Shown piece after piece: positions 1-12,900 of a DNA stretch of 64,000 nt. The DNA comes from Tricholoma matsutake. Its lineage: Eukaryota > Basidiomycota > Agaricomycetes > Agaricales > Tricholomataceae. The notes beneath the pieces were generated by a model. The model was not told where the DNA came from. It saw only the letters and a list, made by a program, of their open reading frames with translations, and made no database searches. Location: assembly GCA_026075535.2 (NCBI GenBank), contig AP026543.1, positions 6,944,001 to 7,008,000 of the forward strand, written 5' to 3'. Every line of letters begins with the position of its first letter. Position 1 is the first letter of the stretch. Position numbers and translations under genes: made by a program.

Positions 1-66
1 GGTATAAAGGAAACCCTCTTCCAGACTCGCTTCCATCTTCGTACCGCTGTCCAACATATCTGGCTT

Positions 67-2555
67 ATGCTGAAGATGAACTTGAAGTTTAGTATCGGGC
101 GTTTGTTCGTCGCTACATTGGTGACTGTATCTCATGCGCAATGTCCCGATTTCACGTTTTATTCCCAGGTTGGTCTTACGACGTTCTGTCGACTGGCTGT
201 CAACTCTGTCTGTTGGAAATTAGACTGGTCACGGTACACGGTCACTGGGTCCTTTGGGCTTGCCATTCATGCGACCATCTCCTGCTTGTCGTACCTTCAA
301 CAGTTCGGCTGTCGAAGTACGTTTCCTTTTCCATGTTCACGATATTCCACTTATGGCAAGTTGAATCTCTTAGAAAGTCATTGAAGACATGAACTCTCTG
401 CTCAAGGATCCTGATATTGCTAGGCTGTTTGAGAACACGTTTCCGAATACACTTGGTGATTCATTTGGACCATTGACAGCACGTTTGGAGGATTTGGAGG
501 ACTAATGACGGCATTTAGATACCACGGTCAAGTATTTCGATCCTGTAAGCACAAAATCATGAAAATATAAACGCGACTAATCCTTCGTCCCTTTCTTGAT
601 GACAAGAACAAGAATCTTGCATTCATTATTACCGGGGTAAGTCAGATTCATGATCGTCAAATTCACTTGGTAATCAGTCTTGCATAGGACATTACGTTTG
701 TTTTTCGTGTTGTCAACAATTTCCGTCTGATACTATAGATTAATACAGAGCTCAGTGGCTTCGGGACACGGCTAACCAAGTTTGTGCTCGAGATGGTGCT
801 CATTTTAGTGCTACTCATGAATATCCTACATAGTTTGCCCATTACCACTCTTTGCTTTCGATTGATCCGCAATTGGCCACCCTAGTCAAGGCGGTCATCA
901 ATAATGAAGCCCGATACGTTGCAGAGTACCCGTATTGTTTGTTGACAAGTTGCTCAATCTTTTGCATCTTGCTGATATCTGGTAGGCGGGTCATTTCAAC
1001 CGCCCCCAGAAAGTGGGCTATCGCCATCTCACAATAATTGGGCGGATGGTGTCACTGTGAATCCGTGAGTTCCGACGAACGATGTTCCGAAGTTGAATGG
1101 TTTAACCTTTCATAGTCCGGTCAACAATTCGGTTGTATTCGAATGCAAGGTAGAGTTCATTGTCTTTGTCATTACCTTCACCTTAACCTTGGATACTACC
1201 TAGTACGAAATTGATTCGCTATGTGGATTTTTGAAGCTGTCCAGATCATATTACCAAGCAACCAACGACAGCTCTTTCATCAATGATAATTGTGTGTGTT
1301 TCTCTTTTTTTCTTTCGATTTAGCATTCTATGCGTGATTATCAAGGGCGTGCAGCTGTTAATCAAATCTTCCGGGTCCTTCACGAACAATCACAACCTAC
1401 GTTCGACGAGAATTTCAACTTCATTTCATACTATAATTGGACGGGCGGTAATGGTGCCCTCTCACCGATGGTTGACAACGGAGGCAACGGAGAGCCGAAA
1501 GCCTACACAGGTCTCGTTGGGACTCACCACAGGCCTTCTGATGACCTGAGCGTTTTCGGTGAGTTGCACCTGTGCGGATGAATGTTTGATGCATTTATTT
1601 CGTTTTGAAAGCATTCCTCACTCCTGCAAATGCTATGCTAAGTGTGGAGTTGAAACATTTGGCCGATGTCCTAGATAGTGCACGTGAACTGCGGGATGTT
1701 AGCCAACAAGCAAAGGAATGGAGCACCAGAATACATGACGCAATCTGGGAAACTACGGTGGGCTCTCCCATAGACGCCCAAGTTATCTTTTTATGAATGG
1801 CACCCAGGTCGTGAACAACATTTTTGCGTATGAGACCAACGGTAAACTTCTCTCTCCTAAAAAGCAGGTCATTCATATATGTGGGCAGGTTTTGGTGGTC
1901 GATATGTAATGGATGATGCCAATGTGCCGGTAAATTGCACAACCACTCCTTCGGTATACTCCGATCTTGATGGGTCCTTTAGTCATTGCTGTCCCTGCCC
2001 TACCTCGGCTTCCTCGACAAGAAGCATCCTTCCTATCTGGCTACCCGCGAGCTTCTGCTCTCGTCGAGGAACCCTTACTTCGCCGCGGGCAAAACGTTTA
2101 GGGGGATTGGGTACGTTCTCCCCGTTTTTCCTTTCCTTATTAATTTGATTTCTTCATAGAGGACCTCACGTTGATCCATGGCACCCTTGGCGAGCATTTT
2201 GTTCATTCTGTTTCCAAGTATCTGATGCTAGGTCAACTATAGGCCCATGTCACAAATCTCATCAATCTTTGGTACGGAAAATGACAATGAAATCCTTAAC
2301 TCTTTATACATCATTGCAAATGTAAGGTTTCGCTGCTCTTCCTGTGGTTCACAAAGATTACCGAAATCATGCTCGTAGAACACTGCCGGACTCGGACTGA
2401 TCCATGAGTCGCAGTCGATCTACAATACTTCGGATTACACACGCAGCTGGTTTGCATGGGCAAACAGCTATTTTGCTGAGATGATCCTTGATTTGGCTGA
2501 TCGTAAACCTGGGTTGATTCTCAAGCTAAACAAAAGTTACAAGCCTGGGCAGTAA
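67..2555 (+). CDS. GH125 exo-alpha-1,6-mannosidase (Mug157-like), 19 exons
   Basis: This gene encodes a predicted secreted glycoside hydrolase family 125 enzyme, which trims alpha-1,6-linked mannose. I assembled the exons by eye: 67-168, 224-316, 374-455, 519-544, 607-636, 688-695, 749-779, 834-936, 986-1064, 1116-1149, 1204-1291, 1346-1558, 1612-1757, 1808-1841, 1889-1929, 1983-2110, 2160-2189, 2243-2321 and 2379-2555. They sum to 1524 nt, or 507 aa, with every phase consistent. The N-terminus looks like a signal peptide ending ..TVSHAQ. Family motifs occur in order: RLFENTFPNTLDTT, GDITAQWLRDTANQ, FECKYEIDSL, HHRPSDDLSVFAFLTPANA, VMDDANVPSLLSLPYLGF, GIGGPHVDPWHPWPM, GLGLIHESQSI and YTRSWFAWANSYF. 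The MDDAN and HES motifs probably hold the catalytic acid and base. The start could be 67 or 76. Exon 688-695 has only 8 nt, and the intron at 2190 has a GC donor. Family assignment is secure; a few splice sites rest on homology. Confidence 0.9.
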
Positions 2556-2764
2556 CTATAGCTGTCGCTGCGATCTACTTACTGTCAATTTGTCATTTGT
2601 GTTTACTATGTGTGATGTGAAGTCAATAGACCATAACAGAGGCAAAGCCATCGCCTGTGCAAACGTTTAACGTTTTGACGTTCAAACTCAAGTTCAACGT
2701 TCAAGCTCCAAGTTCCATTGTTTGGGACCGATTTCTTTATGCCGTGTATCAACGATTCATTCAG

Positions 2765-5009
2765 ATGTCTTCAACTCCTCGTGAAATTGGAACTCTCATC
2801 GTTGTCGTTTTAAAGGCCGTGCGTATTGTCGCTATGCCTCTCCGTCGCTTGATTTAATTACTTCACTTCAGAACCATCTGCCAAATAAAAGGCATATAGG
2901 AAAGCAGGATCCATACTGTGTAGTATCCGTGAATGGCGAGAAACGACGCACTAAAGCAATCAAACGCGGTGGTCAACATCCAGAGTGGGATGAGGAAATC
3001 CGATTCACTTTATTTGAAGATGTCGACGATGTGCTGGAAAGGACTGCACTTGGAAACGATACTCCCCCGCCCCCGCCGCCTAAGGATGCTAAGGGGCCCA
3101 AGAATATAAAAGGTGGCAAGAAAATGAAACTTTCTTGTTTTGCGGATGACACACGAGAGCCGGATTTTATCGGAGAGGCAGATGTCGATCTTACCGAGGT
3201 CTTGACTAAAGGAGAGACTGACGGTGCGTTCTCAGATATATAGATCATTCAGCCTATTAATTCAGGATAGAGTGGTTCACGCTAATGAACAAGGACAAAT
3301 TTGCGGGTAAAGTGTACCTTGAGCTGACCTTCTGGTCTAATGTACGTTACGCCCATATTACTCACGACGGCTAGGACTAACGCGACCCGGAAACTAGGAA
3401 CCCCCTCCAGACAAGAAAATGACGTCCAAGCCAAGTAAAAGTAATCAATACGGAGGTCCGGGTTCCTTCGCCCCTACAGGAGAATTGCCTCCTTTAGCAA
3501 ATGGATATTCTCATCCTTCTCGGATTGTATCCACAACTAGTCTCTACGACCATTCCAGACACAGTTCAGACAATATTCCATCATCTCTTCGGGCTTCCAG
3601 TTCACTTGCCAAACTTGATCTATATGTGCCCCCATATGAGCAGATGCGTCGCGTCTCGCCTGTAGACTACATTGCGAACGAGTTTGGAGAGTTTGGTGTA
3701 TCGGATTCACAGCGTCGGAGGGAGAGTTTTCCAGTGAGTCACCCATAGAACTTATTCCCGTGTTTCCTGATGAGCCTTTTAGCCTCTACACGGATCCTCT
3801 TCTTCATCTGGTTACACGGCCCTTTCCTCTCATCCGTCAAATAGTTTTCACCAGAGTTTATCGGATGCAGCTTCTACTTATTCAATTGACCACCCCAATG
3901 GTCAAACTCCCATACATCAGCGCAACTCAGTGACTAGTGCTCATTATCCCATCCAACCCGCTTATCACCCTCAGTACGAGACAGGACCACCGTTGACATA
4001 TCAGCAACCCCCAAGTCGCGGACCCCGGCACAGTGTCCCTGCATCCTCATCGGGGTTCATGCCTATGTCTCAACCACCAGGGTTTGTACCCCTTTCTTCC
4101 CATCCCTCGGATCCGACGTTACTTGCCTCCTCTCTCTCTCATACCCCGACCCCCGTGGGATACAATGCATCCCAGTTCAACCCTCAGATCACATATCAGC
4201 CAGTTCCCTCGCAGACGTCGGTACCAACGAGCTATACACCACTTCCGTCTTCGGCTTCCTTCCACTCACAACCGTCATTCCCTTACACACAGTTTGCGTC
4301 TGCGGCCCCGGCGTCTATACTACCCCATGGATATGTTGTTCCACCCACGCCAACCCCAACAGCTCCTTCACAAACATATCAAGGGTTTGTACCTACACCG
4401 TCACCATCTCAGGATAGCATTGCTGTTCCTCCATCCGGTTATAACACAGGTTCGCGGCCTCTTCCTCAAGAACCTCAGGCGGTGTACGGGCATCAACCGT
4501 CTCATCCGTCGTATTCCTTACCTCCATCTGGTAGTTCGTCACACCAACTAAATTCGTATAGCCCTACACAACCCGGGGATGTCGTGTTCGCAGGCAGTGG
4601 TGGATATGTCCCGCCGCCGCCGCCACCACTGCCACCACAATTCGGTACAGGCACATCTGCTCAGCAGCCCCATATTGCAGCTACAGCAGGTCCTCCACCA
4701 CAGGTGATACCACAGACATTCACACGACCCCGCCGATCAAGTCTTCCCGTACCACCTGTGAACTACCAGCAACAACCACAGTCATATCAGCAGCCTCCTG
4801 CTCCCCCGCCGCCACCCCCTCCACTCGAACATTTTACTCACAATCCTCCATCGCTTCCACCACCTCCCCCACCTCCCCCACCATCGCACCTTTCCATTTC
4901 CAATGCTTTGTATCATCCTGGCCCCCCACCGAAACCTCCTGCCCTACCTGGACAGTGGTTACCCCCGCAACCGTTGGACTCAGGCTATGTGCACCAGGGA
5001 TATAATTAA
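2765..5009 (+). CDS. C2-domain protein with long polyproline tail (Fic1/Inn1-like)
   Basis: Five exons (2765-2818, 2872-3223, 3271-3341, 3398-3733, 3783-5009) give 679 aa in consistent phase. Residues 1 to about 150 form a single C2 domain that opens MSSTPREIGTLIVVVLKA and continues through GKQDPYCVVSVNG, HPEWDEEIRFTLFED and GKVYLELTFWSN. C2 domains bind phospholipid, often with Ca2+, but I could not check the Ca2+ ligands. The remaining ~500 residues are disordered, rich in Pro/Gln/Ser/Tyr, and contain several PPPPPP blocks able to bind SH3 or profilin partners. This architecture matches fungal Fic1/Inn1 proteins, which work with F-BAR and SH3 proteins at the cytokinetic ring. That role is inferred from architecture only. 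Its 3' end converges with the gene at 5155-5676 with about 145 bp between. Confidence 0.8.
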
Positions 5010-5154
5010 CGCTTTTTTCACTCATTTAATCATTCCATTCTTGTCATGGACTTTTTTGGATCGCACAAGTTTGCTTGCATTACAGACCTAGATATGTGTT
5101 GTTGCTTGTCAATAAAAATATTGTCTACAATCGCAGCGCCTGGGTGCGGGAAAT

Positions 5155-5676
5155 TTATGGATCAGCGGATCTCACTCTCGCTTCTTTCCATTTTGCGATC
5201 TCTGTCTCCGTAGCGATAAGTCCACGTCGCGCGAGGTCGTATCGTGCCTCTCTTCGAATTATATTTTCCTCGCGGCGCCGTTCACTCTCATGTGCAAGAA
5301 GTGCATTTTCCGCGGCAAAGATAAGGCCACATATTGTGACTAGTAAATATGTTTAAAGTTTACAACTCAAATGATCGTAACAGGAAGCAGATACCCACAA
5401 CCTGACACCAAATACCCTTTGAACGCAAGAGTTTGACGCCTAGATAGGTAATTAGATGGGAAGGTTCTTCTTCCCGTTATTGGAAATACCGGAAAAGAGG
5501 CCAGGTGGAGTGGGCTACGATAGCTAACCCGATACCGAGTGCAGTTGCATGAAGGGCACCCTGGTGAAAAGCGGTTCGCGATTGGTTAGTATACTAAAGT
5601 AGGGACGGACTTTTATCGCTGCTTTTGACTGTATTTCATGGGCCTTGTCGACGTCTTCACGATTGCGAATTGACAT
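5155..5676 (-). CDS. Small two-helix membrane protein resembling Rcf2 N-terminal domain
   Basis: This gene is hidden by its introns. Four minus-strand exons (5676-5611, 5560-5490, 5439-5402, 5339-5155) join in phase to 360 nt, or 119 aa, with GT-AG borders at all three introns. The start is MSIRNREDVDKAHEIQSKAA. Two hydrophobic segments follow, GALHATALGIGLAIVAHS and GYLVSVTICGLIFAAENALL, separated by a basic hairpin WPLFRRQTLAFK. A charged C-terminal helix contains ERRREENIIRREARYDLARR. The pattern of Ala-rich helix, P-x-F-R-x-x-T-L, second helix ending in AEN/AES, then charged helix resembles the N-terminal half of yeast Rcf2 (YNR018W), a respiratory supercomplex factor of the mitochondrial inner membrane. 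I know of similar short proteins in other basidiomycetes. The exon model is strong; the Rcf2 link is a judgement by eye. Confidence 0.72.
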
Positions 5677-6537
5677 AACTCTGAATTCAGTGTTGATAGT
5701 GTCCGTAGCCAGAGGGGACCTTATAAAGCATTGGAATCACGCCGGAGTCCCCCGATAACTCGGGTTTGTCTGTCACTGCTGGGAGTTTCCCACAGAAACA
5801 CAGCCTCAGAAACATGTTTTCTGATTTGTATATCCTTTGGATATTCTCAAGATGTATTTAGAAGAAATACTAAAGAAATATTTTACATGTATCCAAGCTG
5901 TATCTGCAAGCAACAGAAAAAGTGTATCCTACAATGTTTCTTTCAGATCCATTCTGGAAACATTTTTCATGTTTCCTTTGTGTAGTAAGTTAGAGAAACA
6001 CTTTATATATAATTATAGCTGTACCTGCAGAACACACTTAACATAAAAATATATTATGTGTTTTCTAGGGATACATGTGTAACCATGGTGACCCCTTTGT
6101 CCTTTGCATGTATCCCTAGAAAACACATAATAAAATTACATGTTGAGTGTTTTCTGCAGGTACAGCTATAATTACATATAAAGTGTTTCTTACACAAAGG
6201 AAACATGAAAAATGTTTCCAGAATGGATCTGAAAGAAACATTGTAGGATACACTTTTTTTTGTTTCTTGCAGATCACTACTGGGGCTGACCTGTGTTTCC
6301 CACAGAAACACAGTTTTGGAAACTTGTTTTAAGACTTCTGATGTGTATATCCTTTGGATATTCTTAATATGTATGTAAAAGAAATGTCAGGGAAATATTT
6401 TACATGTATCCAAGCTGTATCTGCAAGGAACATAAAAGGTGTATTCTACAATGTTTCTTTCAGATCCCTTCTGGAAACATTTTTCATGTTCCCTTTGTGT
6501 AAGTTAAAGAAACACTTTTTATGTAAGTATGCCTGTA

Positions 6538-6735
6538 TGTGGTGACCCGGGGCTTGACCCCGCATTTGTATATATTATATTTCTTTGCTATTGACCTGGC
6601 TGGCCCCTATAAAGGGACCAGCCTTCTATTTTACATAAGTGATCCTTTACTACCACCTCAAGTACACATGATAATATACGTTATTTGTGTTTAGCTCCTG
6701 CATGATCTTAAGGGACCCCCCTCTGACTCACAACA
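6538..6735 (+). repeat. 5' LTR of gypsy element G1
   Basis: This 198-bp LTR starts TGTGGTGACC and ends CTCACAACA. It contains a TATA-like stretch near 6570 (TATATATTATAT), a likely promoter region. It pairs with 16689-16886. Confidence 0.92.
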
Positions 6736-6986
6736 GTTTTTTAAACACCCAAACTCATATAGAGTTAAGCTCGACATTGCCCCATCAGCGATCATCATCA
6801 ACACGACCCTGAACTTCTCCCGCGAAGGGAGAAAATTCTCAACGTGATCAGCGACGGAAGCATATCCATCGCTAGGACCTGAATCAAGTTTCTTTTGCAC
6901 TTGACTCTTTGCTTTTCACCCACTGCTACAACCGAAAATTTTTCTTTTCTCTCCATTGCTGAAGACTGTACAACAAGACCGACACC

Positions 6987-9900
6987 ATGGCCTACACCAA
7001 GGCCAAAACCAAGAACAAACTGAAGCCTGCTCCTAAGCAGGCCACGCAAGGTAACTCTCATCCGTCGCCATCAGGCTCGGATTCTCCTTGGCGTGTGCCG
7101 AGAGATTTAACTGGACCCCATCCACTCGAGGTGCATACAAGCACCTCGAGAAACAACATTTCCCCTACTAGGGATACCCTCGAAGCACATACAGCCACTT
7201 CAAGAAACATCAATTCCTCTGCCCTCGGATTACACCATCAATGGGCCACCGTTGAGGACGCCGACGACAGTGATCCTGAATCCAGAAAATCTTCCTCGTC
7301 AAAAAACAGTCAACGAGACTCTCAACCTAACCCAGGACCTCCTCCTGGTTTGCTGAACCTTTCTCCTCTGGATGAATTGACCCCAGAGCCCAACAACAAC
7401 CGGGTTACCCCCAGTAGTGGTATCAATCTTCCCCGCAACAACCAGGTGTATGATACACCTGGATTATTTCCTGCCGTGTGGCCAGATTTAACACCATCAG
7501 CGCCTGCAACGCTGATGAACACTAATGATCGGCTGCACTGACAAGAAGAGAAAAAGCCCCTCGAGAAACCTCAAGAGGATGAATCGGACGAAGAGTTTGG
7601 AGCTAAGCACTTCACTCAGATCACGACAGATATGTTTACCTGTTGCATGGATGCAAGAGATTTTGAACCTATTAAGTTGGAAAACCAACTTAAAGATCTG
7701 GCGTTGAGTTACGCCAGACACTTTTCTGGTAGGAGTATATTTAACCCTACCATCCCTCATCCCGCCACAGCGGAATGAGATCCCAACCCTATCCTACCTC
7801 GTTCCACCAACTCTGCGGAACGAGAAGATCCTTCTGCACATAGACGTGGTTCCCCACGTCTACAAAACCCCGAGTTATCTCATGAAGTACCTTCTAAGAA
7901 GAAGGTACACTACATCAACAACAACAGGATCGTCCTTCAAAGGATACACAATGGCGATATCCGGGACGGACATCCCACCTCGATCCCTGACCAGGGGATC
8001 CGCTTCGACAAAGATGGTCAACCTTGGGATAAGGATGACACTTCATCTTGCCATCAGAAGTGGGACATCCCACCCTCTGGAAATTCCAGATGGCCTGCGC
8101 AGAGTCACGCAGGCCATGGAGGACCACCAGATGGAGATGGATCCGGGGGTGATGATAATGAAAGTGATAGCGACTCGATGTATAGCACGTCGAGCGATGA
8201 CAGTACCAATTATTCTTCCAGGATAGAGGAAGAGGTGTCCCGCAGAAACTCATCGAATCATCGACGAGAAACATGGACTCACAATTCTTCCAGACGTACG
8301 CTGTCTGGACATTCTGGTACCCAACGAGAGCCAAATAGCCCTTACTGGTCTACATCTTCCCATCCCAATTCTTATCAAGAAAAAGGCTCTCGCCATCCCT
8401 CAAAATATTTGAGGGACATCCATACCAAGATACATAGACAGATCGACAACAAGGTCTCTGTCTTGACAGAAATTCCTACCACTGGAGGCAAGAACGGTCC
8501 CCATGTTCCCAATCCATCAAAGTATGGCAGATTACCTGACACCGAAAGCTTTGAAAGATGGCTAAATGCCCTTCTTCGGTGGTTGAAGGTGAACAAGGTA
8601 TGCAGCCCTGAGCTGGACTCAGACCGTATTGAATATATGGTGATGTTCCTTGAGAACACTGCCCTCACTCGGTTTGAAGATAGTGTTGACAGTGCATACC
8701 GCCCACGCTCAATCTGGACTTTCAAAGAAGTCATCACCGGCCTATACGACCGGTTTGTGCATGAAAATGCGACACACGACACGACCGATAAATTCTGGCA
8801 CGTCGAATATAACACCAAAGAAGGTGTTATGGGCTATTACCACAAACTGGAGCAATATGCTACCAGGATGATACAGGCACCCGATCCTTTTACGTTCAAA
8901 ACACAATTAGTGACCGGGTTGCCCACAAGCATCATCTCCTTTGTACTGGACAAAGGATGCTCTGCTGAGACAAGCTCAGTGCAAGATATTCTACACTTCG
9001 CCTGCCAGGTGGAGGAAATAGGTAAAATGAGAAAACACTTCAACGAAAAGAAGCGTATAATGGATTCCACCAAGTCAAAGAGCGCATCCTCTTCAACTAA
9101 AAGTTCTAAAACAAAAGACCCTTCACCTGAACAGTCTCATGAATGATCCCAAGATCGTTCCCAAAAACACGATAAGAACTATCATGACAACTCTAAATAT
9201 CTGGGTTCGAAGTATCCTACCAAGGAAGTTCGAAGTCACGGCGACAGCGATCGCCATAACAAAGATCATCGTGATACTCGACATCACTCATCTGGAGGAA
9301 AACCATCCAGACATTCCGGATCCAAATCAGACAAAAGGTCTGATGACAAGAAGACCCCAACTTGTTACAGCTGTGGAGGTCCACACTACTCCACAGATAA
9401 GGGCTGCCCTAAATACAGACAGCCAAAACCATCGGCTAAGATGTACGCCGCTCAGGAAGGATCAGGCTCTACGACTGATCTCCAGACATCCCATGCTCAA
9501 CCAAGTGGTGATCACCACTCGAGTCCTACCAGGGACTTGGATTTGCACTCTGCGACGAGTGAACGACTCACTGCAGCATACAGCGACTCAGAGGACAACA
9601 CTCCCTCTGAGTATGGGTCTGCGTTGTCAGACATGAACCCTGACGGTTCTCAGTACAGTTCAGAAGGCGAACTGTACAACTTGGAATCTGACACTGGAGA
9701 TAACCCCAGTGAATATTCTGGATCAGAGCACTTTGGTGCAATCCGAGAAATCCTTTCGGAGTATGACTCTGATAGTTGCCCATCTGCCCAATTGGTATCC
9801 GACTCAGAGGAATACTCTGAGGACGAGACGGAGAAGAAATCTCCATCATTTTCTGAAAGATTAGGCATCATGATGGACAACCTTTTCAAAAACAAACCGC

Positions 9901-12900
9901 ACTTTAGAGGCGCGACCACTTTGAGGAAATCCTCAAAGAAAAAAACCCGTCCTCCTCGCTCAGAGAAGGACAACCGTTGCTTCATGGCAAAAATGAGGCT
10001 TCATGAACTTGAAGCTTTCATCCTCCTTGATTCAGGCTGCATGTCTGATTCAATCTCACCTGAGTTTGCCATGTCGGCAAACCTTAAAGCCCACGAATTG
10101 GAAGAACCAGTGCCATTGCAATTGGGCACCATTGGAAGCCGTTCGAAGATCAACTTTGGACTATTCACTGATTTTGAAATCGGTGAAATCAAAAACACCC
10201 ACTACTTCGATGTTGTTAACATTGATAGGTATGACACCATTCTGGGCACCGTGTTCATGAGAAAACACGGTATAGTATTAGACTTCGAACGTGACGAAGT
10301 ATGCGTCAAGGGCAAACACCTTGATACCATCATCGAGGGCCCTAACACTTTCAAGCAAGCCCGGCAGCATGCCATGCATCCTCAACCTCCCAAGGATGAG
10401 TGACTCAACCGCAGCCACCCAGCCGCGCAAAAGAAAAAAGACCCGGACAAGCCTGGTCTGAGTTCTACGAAAGTGCAACCTCCATCTGTGAGACGTAGGA
10501 ATGTTGAAATGGAAGAAATAGATGATGTTGACAAACATTGTCCATCGAAGCTGAAACTTTCGGACCCCGTCCTTTTGGGACCTGAAGAGGGACCCCTAAG
10601 CGATGAAGAGGACAATCTGGAAGAGATCGTCCAGGAATTCACTCAGGATAGATTTCCCGATGGACCCAATTTCGAACCTCCCAGGTTTGATCCCTCTATC
10701 CCTGTGGTACTTCCGCCAGATCAGGTTGATGACCTGAACGATGTACTCTTCGCAATTTGCGAAGATCTGGCTGATAAAGCTAAAAGTAAAGGACCTCTTT
10801 CAAAGAAGGACCTTCCACGCCTCCATGAGGAGTGGAAACAATCTTGTCAGGACATCCTTAATGGAGTACCTGACAAACTACCTCCTTTAAGGGAGATAAA
10901 CCACCATATCCCACTGGTAAATGAGAAGAAGAAGTATAACTACTATCTTCCCAAATGTCCAGACTCGATGAGGAAACCCCTCGCCGAGAAAATATCCAAG
11001 TACTGCAAGGCAGGCTGGTGGCGCCCTGCCCGCGTGGAGCAAGCAGCTCCAATGCTAGTAGTTCCCAAGAAAACAGGGAAACTTTGCACTGTGATCAACG
11101 CAGTGAAACATAACGCTAACATGGTGAAAGATGTTACACCGTTTCCTGATCAAGACTTGGTTCATCTTGATGTCACTCGAGCAAAGTACTGCTCGAAGAT
11201 TGACCTCTCGGATGCCTATGAGCAGGTCCGAGTTGTGCCAGAAGACGTCTGGAAAACTGCATTCTCGACTGTTCAAGGCATTTACAAGAGTCTTGTTATG
11301 CAACAAGGCGACTGCAATGCACCATCAACCTTTCAAAGGTTGATGAACTCCATATTCTGAGACTACATCGGAATATTCGTCCACGCCTACCTGGACAACA
11401 TTTTCGTGTTCAGTGACACGATCAAAGAACACCAGAAACATCTGGAGCTCATGTTTGACAAGCTACGCGAGTATTCTCTGTACCTTCATGCAGAGAAGTG
11501 TGAACTCTATGCTGAAAAGGTAGAGTGTCTCGGTCACATGATTGACAAACACAGCCTACACGCTGATAGCGATAAAATGGTGCGTATATGAGAGTGGAAA
11601 ACTCCTCGTAATTATCATGAAGTCCAGCGTTTTCTGGGACTTGTGCAGTATCTGGCACATTTCCTGCCAGATATAAGTGCCTTCACTAGTCCGCTTTCTG
11701 TGATGACTAAAAACGGCCAAGCCTTTTTGTGGTGACCATTGCACGATCATTGCTTCCAGATGATTAAACACATCTGTTGCATGACACCAGTGCTGAAGCC
11801 GATTGACCCAGATTCACCTGAACCAATATGGGTGATCTGTGATGCCTCAGTCTTTGGGACTGGGGCAATGTATGGTCAGGGACCCGAGTGGCAAACTTGC
11901 TGCCCTGCTGGGTTCCTGTCCAAGAAATTCTCCAACGCTCAAAGGAACTACCGTACCTTTGAGCATGAGACGATTGCCATACTTGAGGCACTCCTCAAGT
12001 GGGAAGACAAACTGATCGGTAGGCACATTCATGTTGTCACCGATCACCAGGCACTTGAGTTTTTCCAAACTCAACGCTGACTGTCTGCTAGGCAAATGCG
12101 ATGGATGGAATATCTATCGCGTTTTGACTTTGACATTCGTTATGTCAAAGGCAAATTGAACAAAGTAGCGGATGCTCTGTCCTGCTACTACCAATTCAAC
12201 TCTTGGGATGATGCTCCTTTAGTCCAACACTACGTCTCGACCCCAACCACGAGGATCTCCTGTGGGATCGACATCTCAAAATCAAAAATTGAGTAATTGA
12301 AACTCATTCCACTGCTTCCCAGCAAAAATGAGTTGGTGAACAACTAAAAGCTCTTCGAGAACGAGTCGAAGAGTGTGAGGCAGCCGCAGCCATAATGACT
12401 GCAAATGCAGAAGAAGTAACCACAACTCCTTCAGACACCAACCAATCGCAGGATGATCCTTCGATTTATGCCTCTCAGGCTAAAGGGCCTGACCTGCACA
12501 TTCACATGTCAGAGTTAGACCCCCTGAACAACGATATCCGCAAGGGATATGTCAACGACAAACATTTCAAGAAGGTTCTTGAAAAACCTAAGGACCACCC
12601 AGACTTTCAGATTCGGGATGATTTCATTTGGAGAGAGAACAGAGGAGGCGAAGATGTTCTTTGCGTCCCCACCTCTACTTCCAAGGGTATGACCTTACAT
12701 GGTCGTATCATCAAACAAGCCCACACACTGGTAGGGCATTTCGGCCCTCTGAAAACATCGGAATACATCCGACGTTGGTATTGGTGGCCTCGACTTCAAT
12801 ACAAAGTCGAAAAGTACTGTGATTCGTGTGAACCTTGCGTCTGCTTGAAGGGGGAATACTGCTCCCCTTGAGGCAAGCTGCACTCATTACCGACACCCAT

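Noticed and set aside
4033..4551. 172-aa Arg/His-rich ORF
   Set aside because: It is a +1 frame shadow of the proline-rich tail of the C2 protein.
5837..6545. Small proteins of 60-85 aa in the MITE arms
   Set aside because: They recur on both strands because the arms are palindromic; they have no domain and no consistent start.
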